Below, piece after piece: positions 19,545-27,441 of a stretch of DNA of 27,930 bases; the first letter of the stretch is position 1, and the number at the start of each line of letters is the position of its first letter. This DNA comes from a virus. Where the stretch lies: IMG/VR virus record IMGVR_UViG_3300032046_000171, positions 1 through 27,930 of that record. One strand, written 5' to 3'. The notes beneath the pieces were generated by a model. That model saw only the letters and a list, made by a program, of their open reading frames with translations. It did not search any database and was not told the DNA's origin. Both the position numbers and the translations under genes were made by a program.

Positions 19545-20558
19545 ATGAGTCTTGCTAGAGACCAGATCATGCAGAAGTTCCTGAGCTCCGTCATCGGAGC
19601 AAACGGGCTTCTGAACGCGACGCAAGCCAAGACGTTCACCGACGAACTCGTCGAGGAGACCGAACTTCTGAAGCTCTGTGATCGCCGGATGACCAATGAA
19701 AAGGCGGGTGACTTCTTCAAGATCAACCTTGGGTCGCCCGTGACCGTCGCCGCGTCAGAGGGAACGGAGTACCTCGACGAGACCGGCGAGCCGACGACCT
19801 CGAAGTACAGCTACTCTGTGAAGAAGGCGCGCACTCAGTTCGAGTTCACGTCGGAAGACGACGTGTGGACGATTGAGGGGCCGGCCTTCAAGGAGCACGT
19901 CGTCCGCCTGTGGGAGCAGCGCATGGCGCTTGACATGGAGAACCTCGCCATAAGCGGTGATGAGTCCCTCTACGCGACTCCGTCGTCCGCTTGGGAGAAG
20001 TTGATCGACATCAACGATGGCTGGCTCCATGCCCTCACCACGGCCAACGGTGTCCATATCCTCGACGCGGCCAATGTCACGATTGGCGGAGCGTCCGCGG
20101 CCTACCCGAGCCACTCGCTGTTCGCGGCTGCCTATGGGCTCGTCCCGACCAAGTACCTGAAGTTCGCGCGGCAGAACTACCGCTGGATCACCAGCCCGCA
20201 CGTCATTCAGGACTACCTGCACTGGCTCGCTTCCCGGCAGACCTCGCTTGGCGATGCGATCCTCCAGGGGCGGGCAGAGTTGACCCCGGAGCGGATTCCG
20301 TTCCTCGACGTGTCAGCGTTCCCCGAGGATCTCGGAGAAAACGACGACCAGTGCGTCGTCGTGCTCGCGGATCCGAAGGCGTTCGTGTGGATGGTTCACC
20401 GCGAGATGAAGCTCCTGAACCGCTACGTTCAGGAGAAGGACTCGTACCGCTACACCGGGTACACGTACTCCGACTTCATCGTCACGAACTACTCCTCGAT
20501 TGTCAAGGTCGTGAACGTCGAGCGCAACACCGACTTTGCGGTTGAAGAGGAAAGCTAG
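19545..20558 (+). CDS. Major capsid protein (HK97 fold)
   Basis: A protein of 337 residues starting MSLARDQIMQKFLSSV, with CAAGAGGGGGTAG upstream. Its position directly after the protease-scaffold gene and its size match a major head protein. TFTDELVEETELLKLCDRRM, then VTVAASEGTEYLDE and KKARTQFEFTSEDDV, correspond to the N-arm/E-loop and strand-helix transitions of HK97-fold capsids. LADPKAFVWMVHREMKLLNR and TGYTYSDFIVTNYSSIVKV are typical of the C-terminal A-domain. No long N-terminal delta domain is visible, which fits use of a separate scaffold. Confidence 0.85.
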   Translation: MSLARDQIMQKFLSSVIGANGLLNATQAKTFTDELVEETELLKLCDRRMTNEKAGDFFKINLGSPVTVAASEGTEYLDETGEPTTSKYSYSVKKARTQFEFTSEDDVWTIEGPAFKEHVVRLWEQRMALDMENLAISGDESLYATPSSAWEKLIDINDGWLHALTTANGVHILDAANVTIGGASAAYPSHSLFAAAYGLVPTKYLKFARQNYRWITSPHVIQDYLHWLASRQTSLGDAILQGRAELTPERIPFLDVSAFPEDLGENDDQCVVVLADPKAFVWMVHREMKLLNRYVQEKDSYRYTGYTYSDFIVTNYSSIVKVVNVERNTDFAVEEES

Positions 20559-20564
20559 GCCTCA

Positions 20565-20954
20565 ATGAAGTGTGAGGCCCTAAAGGGCGATGGGGCGCAG
20601 TGCCGGGCGAACGCCGTCGCTGGATCACCCAGCGGCGGGCGCTTCTGTGCCTACCATCAGCAGAAGGCTTTCTCTCCTGTCTCGGAGGCCTCTGCCGGTC
20701 CAACCGTCCCCTCCGGCGGGGACGGTCCAGGCGGTGGAGATCCTGTGACGGGTGAAGTCACGGGCGAGGATGGGGGCGAGATGGTTCAAGTCAGGACCGA
20801 CAACGAACGGTTCAGGATCCGCTTCCTTGGCTCGGGAAGTTACGGGCTGATGAAGGAGAGGATCACGCTCCACCAGGGCGACTACGCCGAGGTCGATCGA
20901 GAAACTCGCGACCGCCTCTTGGAGCAGGAGCCGGACGTGTTTGAGGAGGCGTAA
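20565..20954 (+). CDS. Head protein with N-terminal Cys/His motif
   Basis: A protein of 129 residues starting MKCEALKGDGAQCRAN. The N-terminus has C-x9-C-...-FCAYH (Cys3, Cys13, Cys28, His31), like the short C-x-A-x-x-x-x-G-x-x-C...C-x-x-H zinc motif found in various phage proteins. A Gly/Pro-rich linker follows, then a C-terminal beta module (QVRTDNERFRIRFLGSG, ITLHQGDYAEVDRE). It sits between capsid and connector genes, so a role in head completion is likely but not proven. Confidence 0.65.
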   Translation: MKCEALKGDGAQCRANAVAGSPSGGRFCAYHQQKAFSPVSEASAGPTVPSGGDGPGGGDPVTGEVTGEDGGEMVQVRTDNERFRIRFLGSGSYGLMKERITLHQGDYAEVDRETRDRLLEQEPDVFEEA

Positions 20955-20956
20955 CT

Positions 20957-21601
20957 GTGCCCCTCGTCGAGCTCGAGGAGTTCAAGGCCTCAATCTACTG
21001 GGACTCCAAACGCACCGTCACTGATGCCCAGGCGCAGCAGGCGCTCGACTTCGGAGAGGATCGCTTCCTGAAAAGGACGTTCCGCAAGAGGTTGGGCTAC
21101 TGGTTCGATCCGGTAGAGACGACGCTTACACTGCATGGCACTGGACTCCCCATGCTCCGCTGCATCTACCCGATCCTGCGCCTGGACTCGGTGATCGTCG
21201 ACGGGGTGGACATCACAGATGGCGTGACCTTTAACGGACATTTCATGTACCGCTCGGCCCAACTTACGTTTGGGGGCGTCCCGAACACAGATGGCTATGT
21301 CACCTACGGCAACGTGGTCATCGAAGGCGCGTTTGGCGACCCGTCCCTGGAACGCGGGGAGTCCCTGCCCACTCCGGATGAGGATGACTTGACGCCGGTA
21401 GTCCCGTGGGACGTGAAGGACTGCGTCATGCGCATGGCGTGGCACCAACTCCGTCGCGAGCGGCAGGTGGCCGAGATGATCGACGACCGCCGTGGCGCAG
21501 CCCAGACGCAAGTCGCAGACCTGGCCGGAGATCGGCAGGTCAACGACACGATAGCGGCCTGGACAGTCAAGGAATACTCAAGCGCGTTCGACATCAGGTA
21601 G
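20957..21601 (+). CDS. Head-tail connector / adaptor protein
   Basis: A GTG-started protein of 214 residues (VPLVELEEFKASIYWD), with GAGGAGG upstream. ALDFGEDRFLKRTFRKR, then LPMLRCIYPILRLDSVIVDG and VVPWDVKDCVMRMAWHQLRR, follow the helix-sandwich-helix pattern of the HK97 gp6/SPP1 gp15-type adaptors that sit under the portal. Typical adaptors are near 100-180 residues; this one carries an extra beta-rich middle. The assignment rests on pattern and gene order. Confidence 0.68.
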   Translation: MPLVELEEFKASIYWDSKRTVTDAQAQQALDFGEDRFLKRTFRKRLGYWFDPVETTLTLHGTGLPMLRCIYPILRLDSVIVDGVDITDGVTFNGHFMYRSAQLTFGGVPNTDGYVTYGNVVIEGAFGDPSLERGESLPTPDEDDLTPVVPWDVKDCVMRMAWHQLRRERQVAEMIDDRRGAAQTQVADLAGDRQVNDTIAAWTVKEYSSAFDIR

Positions 21602-21606
21602 TCATC

Positions 21607-22593
21607 GTGGAGAAACCGCTTCCGTCCTCCTATCAGTTCCACGGCCCTGTGCCGAAACTTCGTGGCGGGCTCTTCCTGGTGAATGACCCGAAGGGGACCA
21701 AGCCTCTCACTTGGGCCTACGGGGAAAGGATCCTATCGAATCTCGTGCGCCCGCAGACGGCGCCGACGGAGAGGTACAAGGCCTACGAGAACCTTCTCCT
21801 CCAGATTGGGAAGCTCGCTAAACGGACGTACATCGCGGCGGCCAAGGCGGGGAAGGCAAACGATCCCGAGCGCCCGCTGGCCCAGATGACCCAGGACTTG
21901 CGCAAGGCCGAGGGTCATGCCCCCGACACGTTCCTGCATGACGACGGGCGGCTTCTTGAGAACATGGAGGTTGAGCTCGCCAAGGGATCCCCCGGCCGTA
22001 GCGGGTACGCGGGCGTCCAGATCGTCCCCGGATCGGGCCGGGGCTCTCATGGCAAGATGGAGCAGTTCCGGCTCTTCTCCATCCTGTGCCAAGAAGGCCT
22101 GGTCCTGTATGCCGACCAGATGGACCCAGAGAAGCTCCGGAAGTTGCTCGCCTGGCGATTCTGGAAGTTCCCCGTAGAGAAAATGCCCGTGCTGTTTGGG
22201 GAGAAACTGGAACGCGAGAAGCGCAGCGGGAAGATCGCGCCAGGGGCCTATGACGCCGACGACATGGTCGCCGCCGGGTACTTCAGGACGAAGAAGGGCG
22301 GATGGTATCCGACCCAAAGACTGCGGCAGTTTCGCAAGGCGATGCAGAAGATCGACGCCGAGAAGGCCAAAGGCCGGAAGTTGGTCTTGCTCATCCCCCC
22401 AAGGCCGATGTTCTCCAGTGAGATCGTAGCCGAGCTCGACAAGACCATCGGCGATGCTCTGCGACGCTGGCATCGCGAGGCGGTCAGGATTGCAGTGCAC
22501 GCCCTCGGCTATCAGGTCTGGACCTCTGCGTCTTCTCGTAAGCAGCTCGCCGACATGAGAGCCATCGACGTCGATACCGCGAGGGAGTTCTAG
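21607..22593 (+). CDS. Tail completion / virion morphogenesis-like protein
   Basis: A GTG-started protein of 328 residues (VEKPLPSSYQFHGPVP); the open frame extends upstream to 21406, but that part overlaps the connector gene. The C-terminal section LLIPPRPMFSSEIVAELDKT resembles the I-P-A-R-P-F...segment of HK97 gp10 and phage virion morphogenesis proteins that close the head-tail joint. The middle is basic and helical (RLRQFRKAMQKIDAEKAKGR). At 328 residues it is about twice the usual length, so extra domains are present. Confidence 0.6.
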   Translation: MEKPLPSSYQFHGPVPKLRGGLFLVNDPKGTKPLTWAYGERILSNLVRPQTAPTERYKAYENLLLQIGKLAKRTYIAAAKAGKANDPERPLAQMTQDLRKAEGHAPDTFLHDDGRLLENMEVELAKGSPGRSGYAGVQIVPGSGRGSHGKMEQFRLFSILCQEGLVLYADQMDPEKLRKLLAWRFWKFPVEKMPVLFGEKLEREKRSGKIAPGAYDADDMVAAGYFRTKKGGWYPTQRLRQFRKAMQKIDAEKAKGRKLVLLIPPRPMFSSEIVAELDKTIGDALRRWHREAVRIAVHALGYQVWTSASSRKQLADMRAIDVDTAREF

Positions 22594-23204
22594 TGCCCGA
22601 TCGAGTCACTCTTGAACAGTTCAAGGAGGCCCTAGGCTCTGCCCTGGATGCCGTTCTGGACGGGGTCGAGTTTGACGTTCCGATCGCGGAATACTCGGAC
22701 ATTCGCAAGCTGCAAGTCCTGGGAGACCTGCCCCGCGTAATCTTTTGTTGGGCTCTGAAACACGCGCCAGAGTTAGTGCTCAACATAGACAAGGAGATCG
22801 ACGAGTCTCCAACGCCGGGGACCGTCACCTACACCGAGCGCATCCCTCACCGGATGGAGGTGTACATCAAGATCGCCTCGGACACCCAACGCGAGGCGGG
22901 TGCGATGCGGGACGCGATTCTCGCCGGTCTGGGGAAGGCCCCTTGCGTTGAGAGTATCCCCCTCTACTACGTGGGCCACAGCGACGAGGCCAACGAGTTT
23001 GATGGAGGAGTCTTCCAGTACACGTTCGTCTACAGCGGCTCGATCTTCCTCACCGGTCACTCCGTGACCGGGCCGATGGTGACGGGCGCCGCGCTGAAGA
23101 TCTACGTCGCTCCAAAGATGGCCCTTCCAGAGGATCCCGAGGAAGACGACGTCCTGGACGTGACAACCACCGAAGAGGCCCTTGAGGAGATCAGTCCTGC
23201 ATAG
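22593..23204 (+). CDS. Tail terminator-like protein
   Basis: A GTG-started protein of 203 residues (VPDRVTLEQFKEALGS); the GTG shares a base with the preceding TAG. The core MEVYIKIASDTQREAGAMRD and YTFVYSGSIFLTG shows the strand-helix-strand layout of tail terminators, and the gene lies directly before the tail sheath. The C-terminus is acidic (PEDPEEDDVLDVTTTEEALE). The assignment is by position and pattern. Confidence 0.6.
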   Translation: MPDRVTLEQFKEALGSALDAVLDGVEFDVPIAEYSDIRKLQVLGDLPRVIFCWALKHAPELVLNIDKEIDESPTPGTVTYTERIPHRMEVYIKIASDTQREAGAMRDAILAGLGKAPCVESIPLYYVGHSDEANEFDGGVFQYTFVYSGSIFLTGHSVTGPMVTGAALKIYVAPKMALPEDPEEDDVLDVTTTEEALEEISPA

Positions 23205-23233
23205 CGGCCGCACCACATCCAAGGAGACAAGCA

Positions 23234-23407
23234 ATGCACACGGTGAAAAACCCCAAGAGGGAGTTGCGGGTCATCAACCTGCCTACGAGGACCCTCTACC
23301 TGGCAGCCAGGGAGATAGTGGACCTCACGGACGAAGAGTACACCTGCCGGGACGTGCGCGCCCTGTTCAGGGTTGGTCTCCTGAGAGATGTCGGAGGTGA
23401 CCGCTAG
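23234..23407 (+). CDS. Small conserved-looking tail-region protein
   Basis: A protein of 57 residues starting MHTVKNPKRELRVINL, with a clean AAGGAGACAAGCA site. It reads on through LPTRTLYLAAREIVDLTDEE to a GGDR end. Its stop shares a base with the GTG of the sheath gene (TAGTG). Small proteins in this place between tail terminator and sheath are common in contractile-tailed phages, function unknown. Confidence 0.7.
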   Translation: MHTVKNPKRELRVINLPTRTLYLAAREIVDLTDEEYTCRDVRALFRVGLLRDVGGDR

Positions 23408-24936
23408 TGCCGGGGAACGAGAGATACCGCGCTCCAGGCGTTTATACCAGCGAAGTCCCGGTCGGCGGAGAGCCCCTTCAGCCCGCTGGGAGTTCTGCTG
23501 CTGCGATGATCGGAACAGCCGGGTGGGGGCCGATGGGGGCGTACACCTTCATCTCGAGTTGGACTAACTTCGTGAGGAAGTTCGGGAATGACGGCGGCTA
23601 CCTCGCCCAAGGCGCCCGCAACTTCTTCCGCATGGGCGGGACGAGACTGTACGTCGTCCGCACCTGCCACTATGAGGACCTGACTAGTCCGATCAGCGCC
23701 ACTGCGGTCAAGTCCGAGATTGTGGTCATGTCCAACGAGGCCACGCCGGCAGAGTTGTTCACTGTGACGGCGCTCTACCCGGGCACGTTCGGAGACAACC
23801 TTGTCGCGCGCATGGAAGACGTCGACGCCGAGGGCGAGACGTTCTCCCTGGAGATCTACCAGGAGGTCGGCGACAAGCTGGCCCTCCTGGAGAGTTATCG
23901 CAGCCTGTCACTAGATGACGAATCGGCGCAGTTTGCCGAGGACGTCATCAACGCTCGGTCGAAGTACATCGAAATCGAGGTAGCTGGCGACAGCGTCGAG
24001 CACCTCGCCGATGACACCGAGTGGGACCTAACGGGCGGAGACGATGGGTTAGCCGAGATCAACGACGAGGATTACGTGGGCGACGACGCCGGGTCGACCG
24101 GGCTGTACGCTCTCGACACCGTTCCCGAGCTGTTGACGATCCTCCATCCGGGCATCACCTCCAATTCGGTCATTGTGGACGGGCAACAGTATGTCCGCGA
24201 CTCCGTCGACCGGCGCGGGTGCGACATCTACATCTTCGACCTGCCCGTGGGGTACGACCCGCAGGAGGCGCTAGACTTCGTCGGCAACGAACTGATGTCG
24301 ACCAGCTACGAGGCCTGCTACTTCCCGTGGGGCGTCGAGGGCAGCGCGACTGTGCCGATGGCCCCGTTCATGGCTGGCGTCTACGCCAAGAACGACTTTG
24401 AGTACGGCGTGTGGTGCGCCCCGGCGGGCACGAAATACAGCCTGCCGCTGACGGACCTCATGTACGACCTGTCGTTTGGCGACATCCAGCTCCTGAACCC
24501 GTATGGGATCAACTGCATCCGCCGGCTGTTCATGGAGGGATTCGTGCCCTGGGGGGTGCGAACCCTGGAAGTCAACTCGCACTTCCGCTACCTGAACGTG
24601 CGGCGGTTCGTGAACGTCATCAAGAAGACTCTCCAGTCCGGAGCCAACCAGTTCGTGTTCGAGCTGAACGGGCCGGCCCTGTGGGTCCGCATTGAGGACA
24701 CGGCGCGAATGTTGATGATGTTCTTCCACTCGCTGGGAGCTTTTGCCGGCGCGACACCGGCCAAGAGTTTCTACTGCAAGTGCGACGAGGAGACGAACCC
24801 GCCCGAGCTCATCGACCAGGGGATTGTGACCTGCGTCATCGGGATTTGTCCGGCAAAGCCGGCCGAGTTCGTCGAGTTCGAGATTCGTCTCTACAACCAC
24901 GGAGTGCTTCCAATCGCAACCACCCCTGGAGAGTAG
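23407..24936 (+). CDS. Contractile tail sheath protein
   Basis: A protein of 509 residues, GTG start at 23407. The N-terminus YRAPGVYTSEVPVGGEPL and AAMIGTAGWGP is the sheath signature (P-G-V-Y-x-x-E, then G-x-A-x-x-G-P). FRMGGTRLYVVR and LYPGTFGDNLVA are further family motifs. The C-terminal part VRTLEVNSHFRYLNVRRFVN, VIKKTLQSGANQFVFELNG and EIRLYNHGVLP form the core sheath fold that interlocks neighbouring subunits. This gene establishes the contractile tail. The middle (about residues 100-250) is an acidic, variable outer domain. Confidence 0.93.
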   Translation: MPGNERYRAPGVYTSEVPVGGEPLQPAGSSAAAMIGTAGWGPMGAYTFISSWTNFVRKFGNDGGYLAQGARNFFRMGGTRLYVVRTCHYEDLTSPISATAVKSEIVVMSNEATPAELFTVTALYPGTFGDNLVARMEDVDAEGETFSLEIYQEVGDKLALLESYRSLSLDDESAQFAEDVINARSKYIEIEVAGDSVEHLADDTEWDLTGGDDGLAEINDEDYVGDDAGSTGLYALDTVPELLTILHPGITSNSVIVDGQQYVRDSVDRRGCDIYIFDLPVGYDPQEALDFVGNELMSTSYEACYFPWGVEGSATVPMAPFMAGVYAKNDFEYGVWCAPAGTKYSLPLTDLMYDLSFGDIQLLNPYGINCIRRLFMEGFVPWGVRTLEVNSHFRYLNVRRFVNVIKKTLQSGANQFVFELNGPALWVRIEDTARMLMMFFHSLGAFAGATPAKSFYCKCDEETNPPELIDQGIVTCVIGICPAKPAEFVEFEIRLYNHGVLPIATTPGE

Positions 24937-24946
24937 GTGATCGCCC

Positions 24947-25918
24947 ATGAGTGACGACACGAACGAGAGAAGGGCTCGAAAGGGCCTCTTCACCCTCTCT
25001 GTGGTGGGGAAGCCTGGTGAGCATAAGCTCCAGTCCGTCTCCGGTTTCCGGCAAGCGATCGACCTGATCGAGGGCGCGTCCGAGTCAACGCGCATCGACA
25101 AGTTCGACCTGCCGTCTCAACTGAACATGGAGGCGCTCACGCTGCGCGAAGCCCCGTTTGCGGGCTGTGGCGACCAACCGGAAGGCAACTTCTTCTTCTC
25201 GCTGTACCTCAACGGGACGGAGGTCGCTCACGTTCGTAGTGTGTCCGGCCTTGGAGTGAACTGGGCGGTCAGCGAGAACCGCGAGTCGACCGTCCTCAAC
25301 GTCCAGAAGCTCTTCACCAAGCGCACCACGCCTGAGATCACCATCAAGCAGGTCATTGAGCTATCAGAGGGGGACGCCCTATTCGATGAGATTGCCAAGA
25401 TGGGCACGTACCAGGGCCCGGGAAGGGCGTTCTCTGTCGTGGGTGGGGCAACGTGCGCGTACCGCGGAGACTGGAAGATCTCTCTGAAGAAGAGAGACGG
25501 GAGCGAGGTCGCGAGCTGGACCATCTACCAGGCGTTCCCGAACTCCTACACTCCGTTTGACGATCTGGACGCAACGTCTGATGACGTGGCGCTTCGGACC
25601 CTAACCCTCAGATCCTCACCCGCCTTCGGGACGATCAACATCGAAGAGCGGGTTTCTTCCTGGCCCGGCGGCGGGCAGATTGTCAGCCCGGACTTCCTTC
25701 TGTGGGTGTCCTCGGCGTTCAACCTGCCGACCCGGCAAACCCTCGTGCTCAACCTGTACCACCCCGACGCTCTGCCCGGAGCGGGCGAGCCCGTGAAGCG
25801 GTGGAAGCTGTTCAACTGCTGGCCGTCCACAGTGACGTACCAGGATCTCGATGCCGGCTCTCCCGCGCTCTGCACGCGCGAAGTCGGGATCGCCTACGAC
25901 GGCTACATTCCCGTGTAG
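24947..25918 (+). CDS. Tail tube protein (T4 gp19-like) with repeated domain
   Basis: A protein of 323 residues starting MSDDTNERRARKGLFT, directly after the sheath gene as expected for the tube. EVAHVRSVSGLGVNWAVSEN and RTTPEITIKQVIELSEGDAL are tube motifs. SWTIYQAFPNSYTPFDDLDA followed by SDDVALRTLTLRSSP is the conserved C-terminal block of gp19-like proteins. A second version of that block ends the protein (RWKLFNCWPSTVTYQDLDA, then TREVGIAYDGYIPV). The protein is twice the usual 140-170 residues, so it appears to be a fusion or internal duplication. A cytosine-rich gap with a hairpin follows. Confidence 0.82.
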   Translation: MSDDTNERRARKGLFTLSVVGKPGEHKLQSVSGFRQAIDLIEGASESTRIDKFDLPSQLNMEALTLREAPFAGCGDQPEGNFFFSLYLNGTEVAHVRSVSGLGVNWAVSENRESTVLNVQKLFTKRTTPEITIKQVIELSEGDALFDEIAKMGTYQGPGRAFSVVGGATCAYRGDWKISLKKRDGSEVASWTIYQAFPNSYTPFDDLDATSDDVALRTLTLRSSPAFGTINIEERVSSWPGGGQIVSPDFLLWVSSAFNLPTRQTLVLNLYHPDALPGAGEPVKRWKLFNCWPSTVTYQDLDAGSPALCTREVGIAYDGYIPV

Positions 25919-25954
25919 CCGCACCTTAGACCCTCCATCTCCTCCACCACCAGC

Positions 25955-25988
25955 GGGGCAGGCCGGGCAACCGACCTGCCCCTGCTTT
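25955..25988 (+). terminator. Hairpin after the tail tube gene, probable terminator
   Basis: GGGGCAGG (25955-25962) pairs perfectly with CCTGCCCC (25975-25982) around a 12-nt loop, followed by TGCTTTG. The stem is strong and the T run short, so partial termination is likely. It would lower expression of downstream genes relative to sheath and tube. Confidence 0.6.
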
Positions 25989-26015
25989 GATCCCAATCGG
26001 TAAAGGAGTCCAGCC

Positions 26016-26804
26016 ATGGCCAAGTCATTCACCTTGCCTGTAGGCCTTCTCGAGGAAGGCGTTCTTCGGACGCAGGTCGAGATCAATATCCCTACCGCGC
26101 GCACCCTGAAGCGCGTGCGTGATGCCCTTCTTGGCGAGAAGGGGCGCCTCAACCCCGAGGTCTACATGGTCGCCTTGCGCGAGAGCGTGGCTTCCCTGGA
26201 GGGAGGTCCGGTGACCGACGCGCGGCTCCATGCGTTGGCCTGGGTTGACGCGGAGTTCATCTACTACCAGGCGGCCCGCCTCGAGTTTGACGAGCCGGAT
26301 CCGGAGATCCCGATCGTCTGCTCGTCCTGCGATCGCTTCATCAAGGTCCGTTTCCCATTTAACAGTGTACGCATCGTCGACCTGTCTGACCCGGAGTGCA
26401 AGTCGGCGTTCGCCAACTCGACGCGCACCATCTCGTTTGCGCTCGGTGAGCCGATCACTACGCTCGATCTCGCCAAGACGCCCGTGAGCGCTGGGTCTAT
26501 CGGCCTGCTCACCGTCAAACAGCAACTCGACCTCCAGCGCAAGGGGACCAAGATCGGCACGGCAATGCTCGAGTCGATCTTCGGGGCGATCGCGGAGTTG
26601 GGCGGGCGCCCGCGCGGGTCGTTCGCCCTAGCGGACATCGAGGGGATGCTCTCCTCGGACATCAAGAAGATCGAGCGCACGTACAACGCGAACATCCCGG
26701 GCGTCTTCCCGCCGACCGACATCACCTGCCCGTCATGCGAGAAGCCTCTCTCGTTCACTACGATCGACTGGGTGACCGACTTCTTGGCGGGGCATCGGGC
26801 GTAG
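26016..26804 (+). CDS. Tail assembly chaperone with two CxxC pairs
   Basis: A protein of 262 residues starting MAKSFTLPVGLLEEGV, with AAAGGAG before the ATG. It lies between the tube and tape measure genes, the place of tail assembly chaperones. IVCSSCDRFIKVRF (about 100-113) and ITCPSCEKPLSFTT (about 237-250) supply two CxxC pairs that can form one zinc site, a feature seen in T4-type baseplate/tail chaperones. A second frame overlaps its 3' end and reads on for about 70 codons, the usual layout of the chaperone frameshift pair. Confidence 0.75.
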   Translation: MAKSFTLPVGLLEEGVLRTQVEINIPTARTLKRVRDALLGEKGRLNPEVYMVALRESVASLEGGPVTDARLHALAWVDAEFIYYQAARLEFDEPDPEIPIVCSSCDRFIKVRFPFNSVRIVDLSDPECKSAFANSTRTISFALGEPITTLDLAKTPVSAGSIGLLTVKQQLDLQRKGTKIGTAMLESIFGAIAELGGRPRGSFALADIEGMLSSDIKKIERTYNANIPGVFPPTDITCPSCEKPLSFTTIDWVTDFLAGHRA

Positions 26805-26839
26805 GGAGATCGGAGGGCGGCACTCTCTACGCGATTCTT

Positions 26840-27022
26840 GTGCCCTTCTATGGGACGCCTGTTTTGGAGACCGAAGATCACATCCTCTGTACAACCTACC
26901 ACGGATGGACCATTGACGACTGCGACAACCTCCCCCTGCCCGTGCGACGGATGCACATGAAGATGATCCAGGCGGATCGCGAGCGCGAGGCGGCGATGGC
27001 CGAGGAGCTAAAGCACAAGTAA
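26840..27022 (+). CDS. Second tail chaperone reading frame (possible frameshift extension)
   Basis: From a GTG at 26840 this gives about 60 residues (VPFYGTPVLETEDHIL ... LPLPVRRMHMKMIQADRERE). The same frame is open upstream through 26735-26839 in the -1 frame relative to the chaperone gene, so it may be made only as a frameshifted extension. No canonical X-XXY-YYZ slippery site was found in the overlap; the nearest is GCG-GGG near 26788. A GGAGGG about 22 nt before the GTG is too far for good initiation. Helical and charged at the C-terminus. Confidence 0.6.
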   Translation: MPFYGTPVLETEDHILCTTYHGWTIDDCDNLPLPVRRMHMKMIQADREREAAMAEELKHK

Positions 27023-27432
27023 TGCGTGTTACCCGGCACTACCTCACAGAAGGCCCGATGTCGTTCCTAGACATCACCGGGGGTGTCGCAGCGGAACTCT
27101 TGGAGTCCGGGGTCGACTGCGGCATCGCCGTCATCTCGTCCCGGCACACCACCGCGGCGATCCTCGTCCAAGAGAACGAGCGGGGGCTCCTCCGAGACCT
27201 CGCCGCCGTTCTCGAGCGCACAGTCCCCCAGACTGCTCAGTACAGCCACAATGACCTCCAAGGGGAACTCCCCAACGGACACGCCCACTGTCGGGCTATC
27301 TTTCTGCCAACGAGCGTAGTCCTGCCAGTTTCCTTCGGCCAACTCGTCCTCGGCCGCTGGCAAAGCATCCTCCTCGTCGAGCTCGACACCTCCCGCCCCC
27401 GCGACATCGACATCACCATCATCCCAGCGTAG
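27022..27432 (+). CDS. YjbQ/UPF0047 family protein
   Basis: A protein of 136 residues starting MRVTRHYLTEGPMSFL, ATG overlapping the preceding stop (TAATG). It matches the YjbQ/UPF0047 family along its whole length: ISSRHTTAAILVQENERGLL (39-58), YSHNDLQGELPNGHAH (74-89), LPTSVVLPV (95-103) and LGRWQSILLVELD (110-122). The His, Asn and Gly-His-x-His residues of the active-site pocket are present. Cellular YjbQ proteins have thiamine phosphate synthase activity in some assays and are otherwise poorly understood. Finding it between tail chaperones and tape measure is unusual; it may be a metabolic cargo gene or a reused tail component. Confidence 0.85.
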   Translation: MRVTRHYLTEGPMSFLDITGGVAAELLESGVDCGIAVISSRHTTAAILVQENERGLLRDLAAVLERTVPQTAQYSHNDLQGELPNGHAHCRAIFLPTSVVLPVSFGQLVLGRWQSILLVELDTSRPRDIDITIIPA

Positions 27433-27441
27433 GAGTCACCA

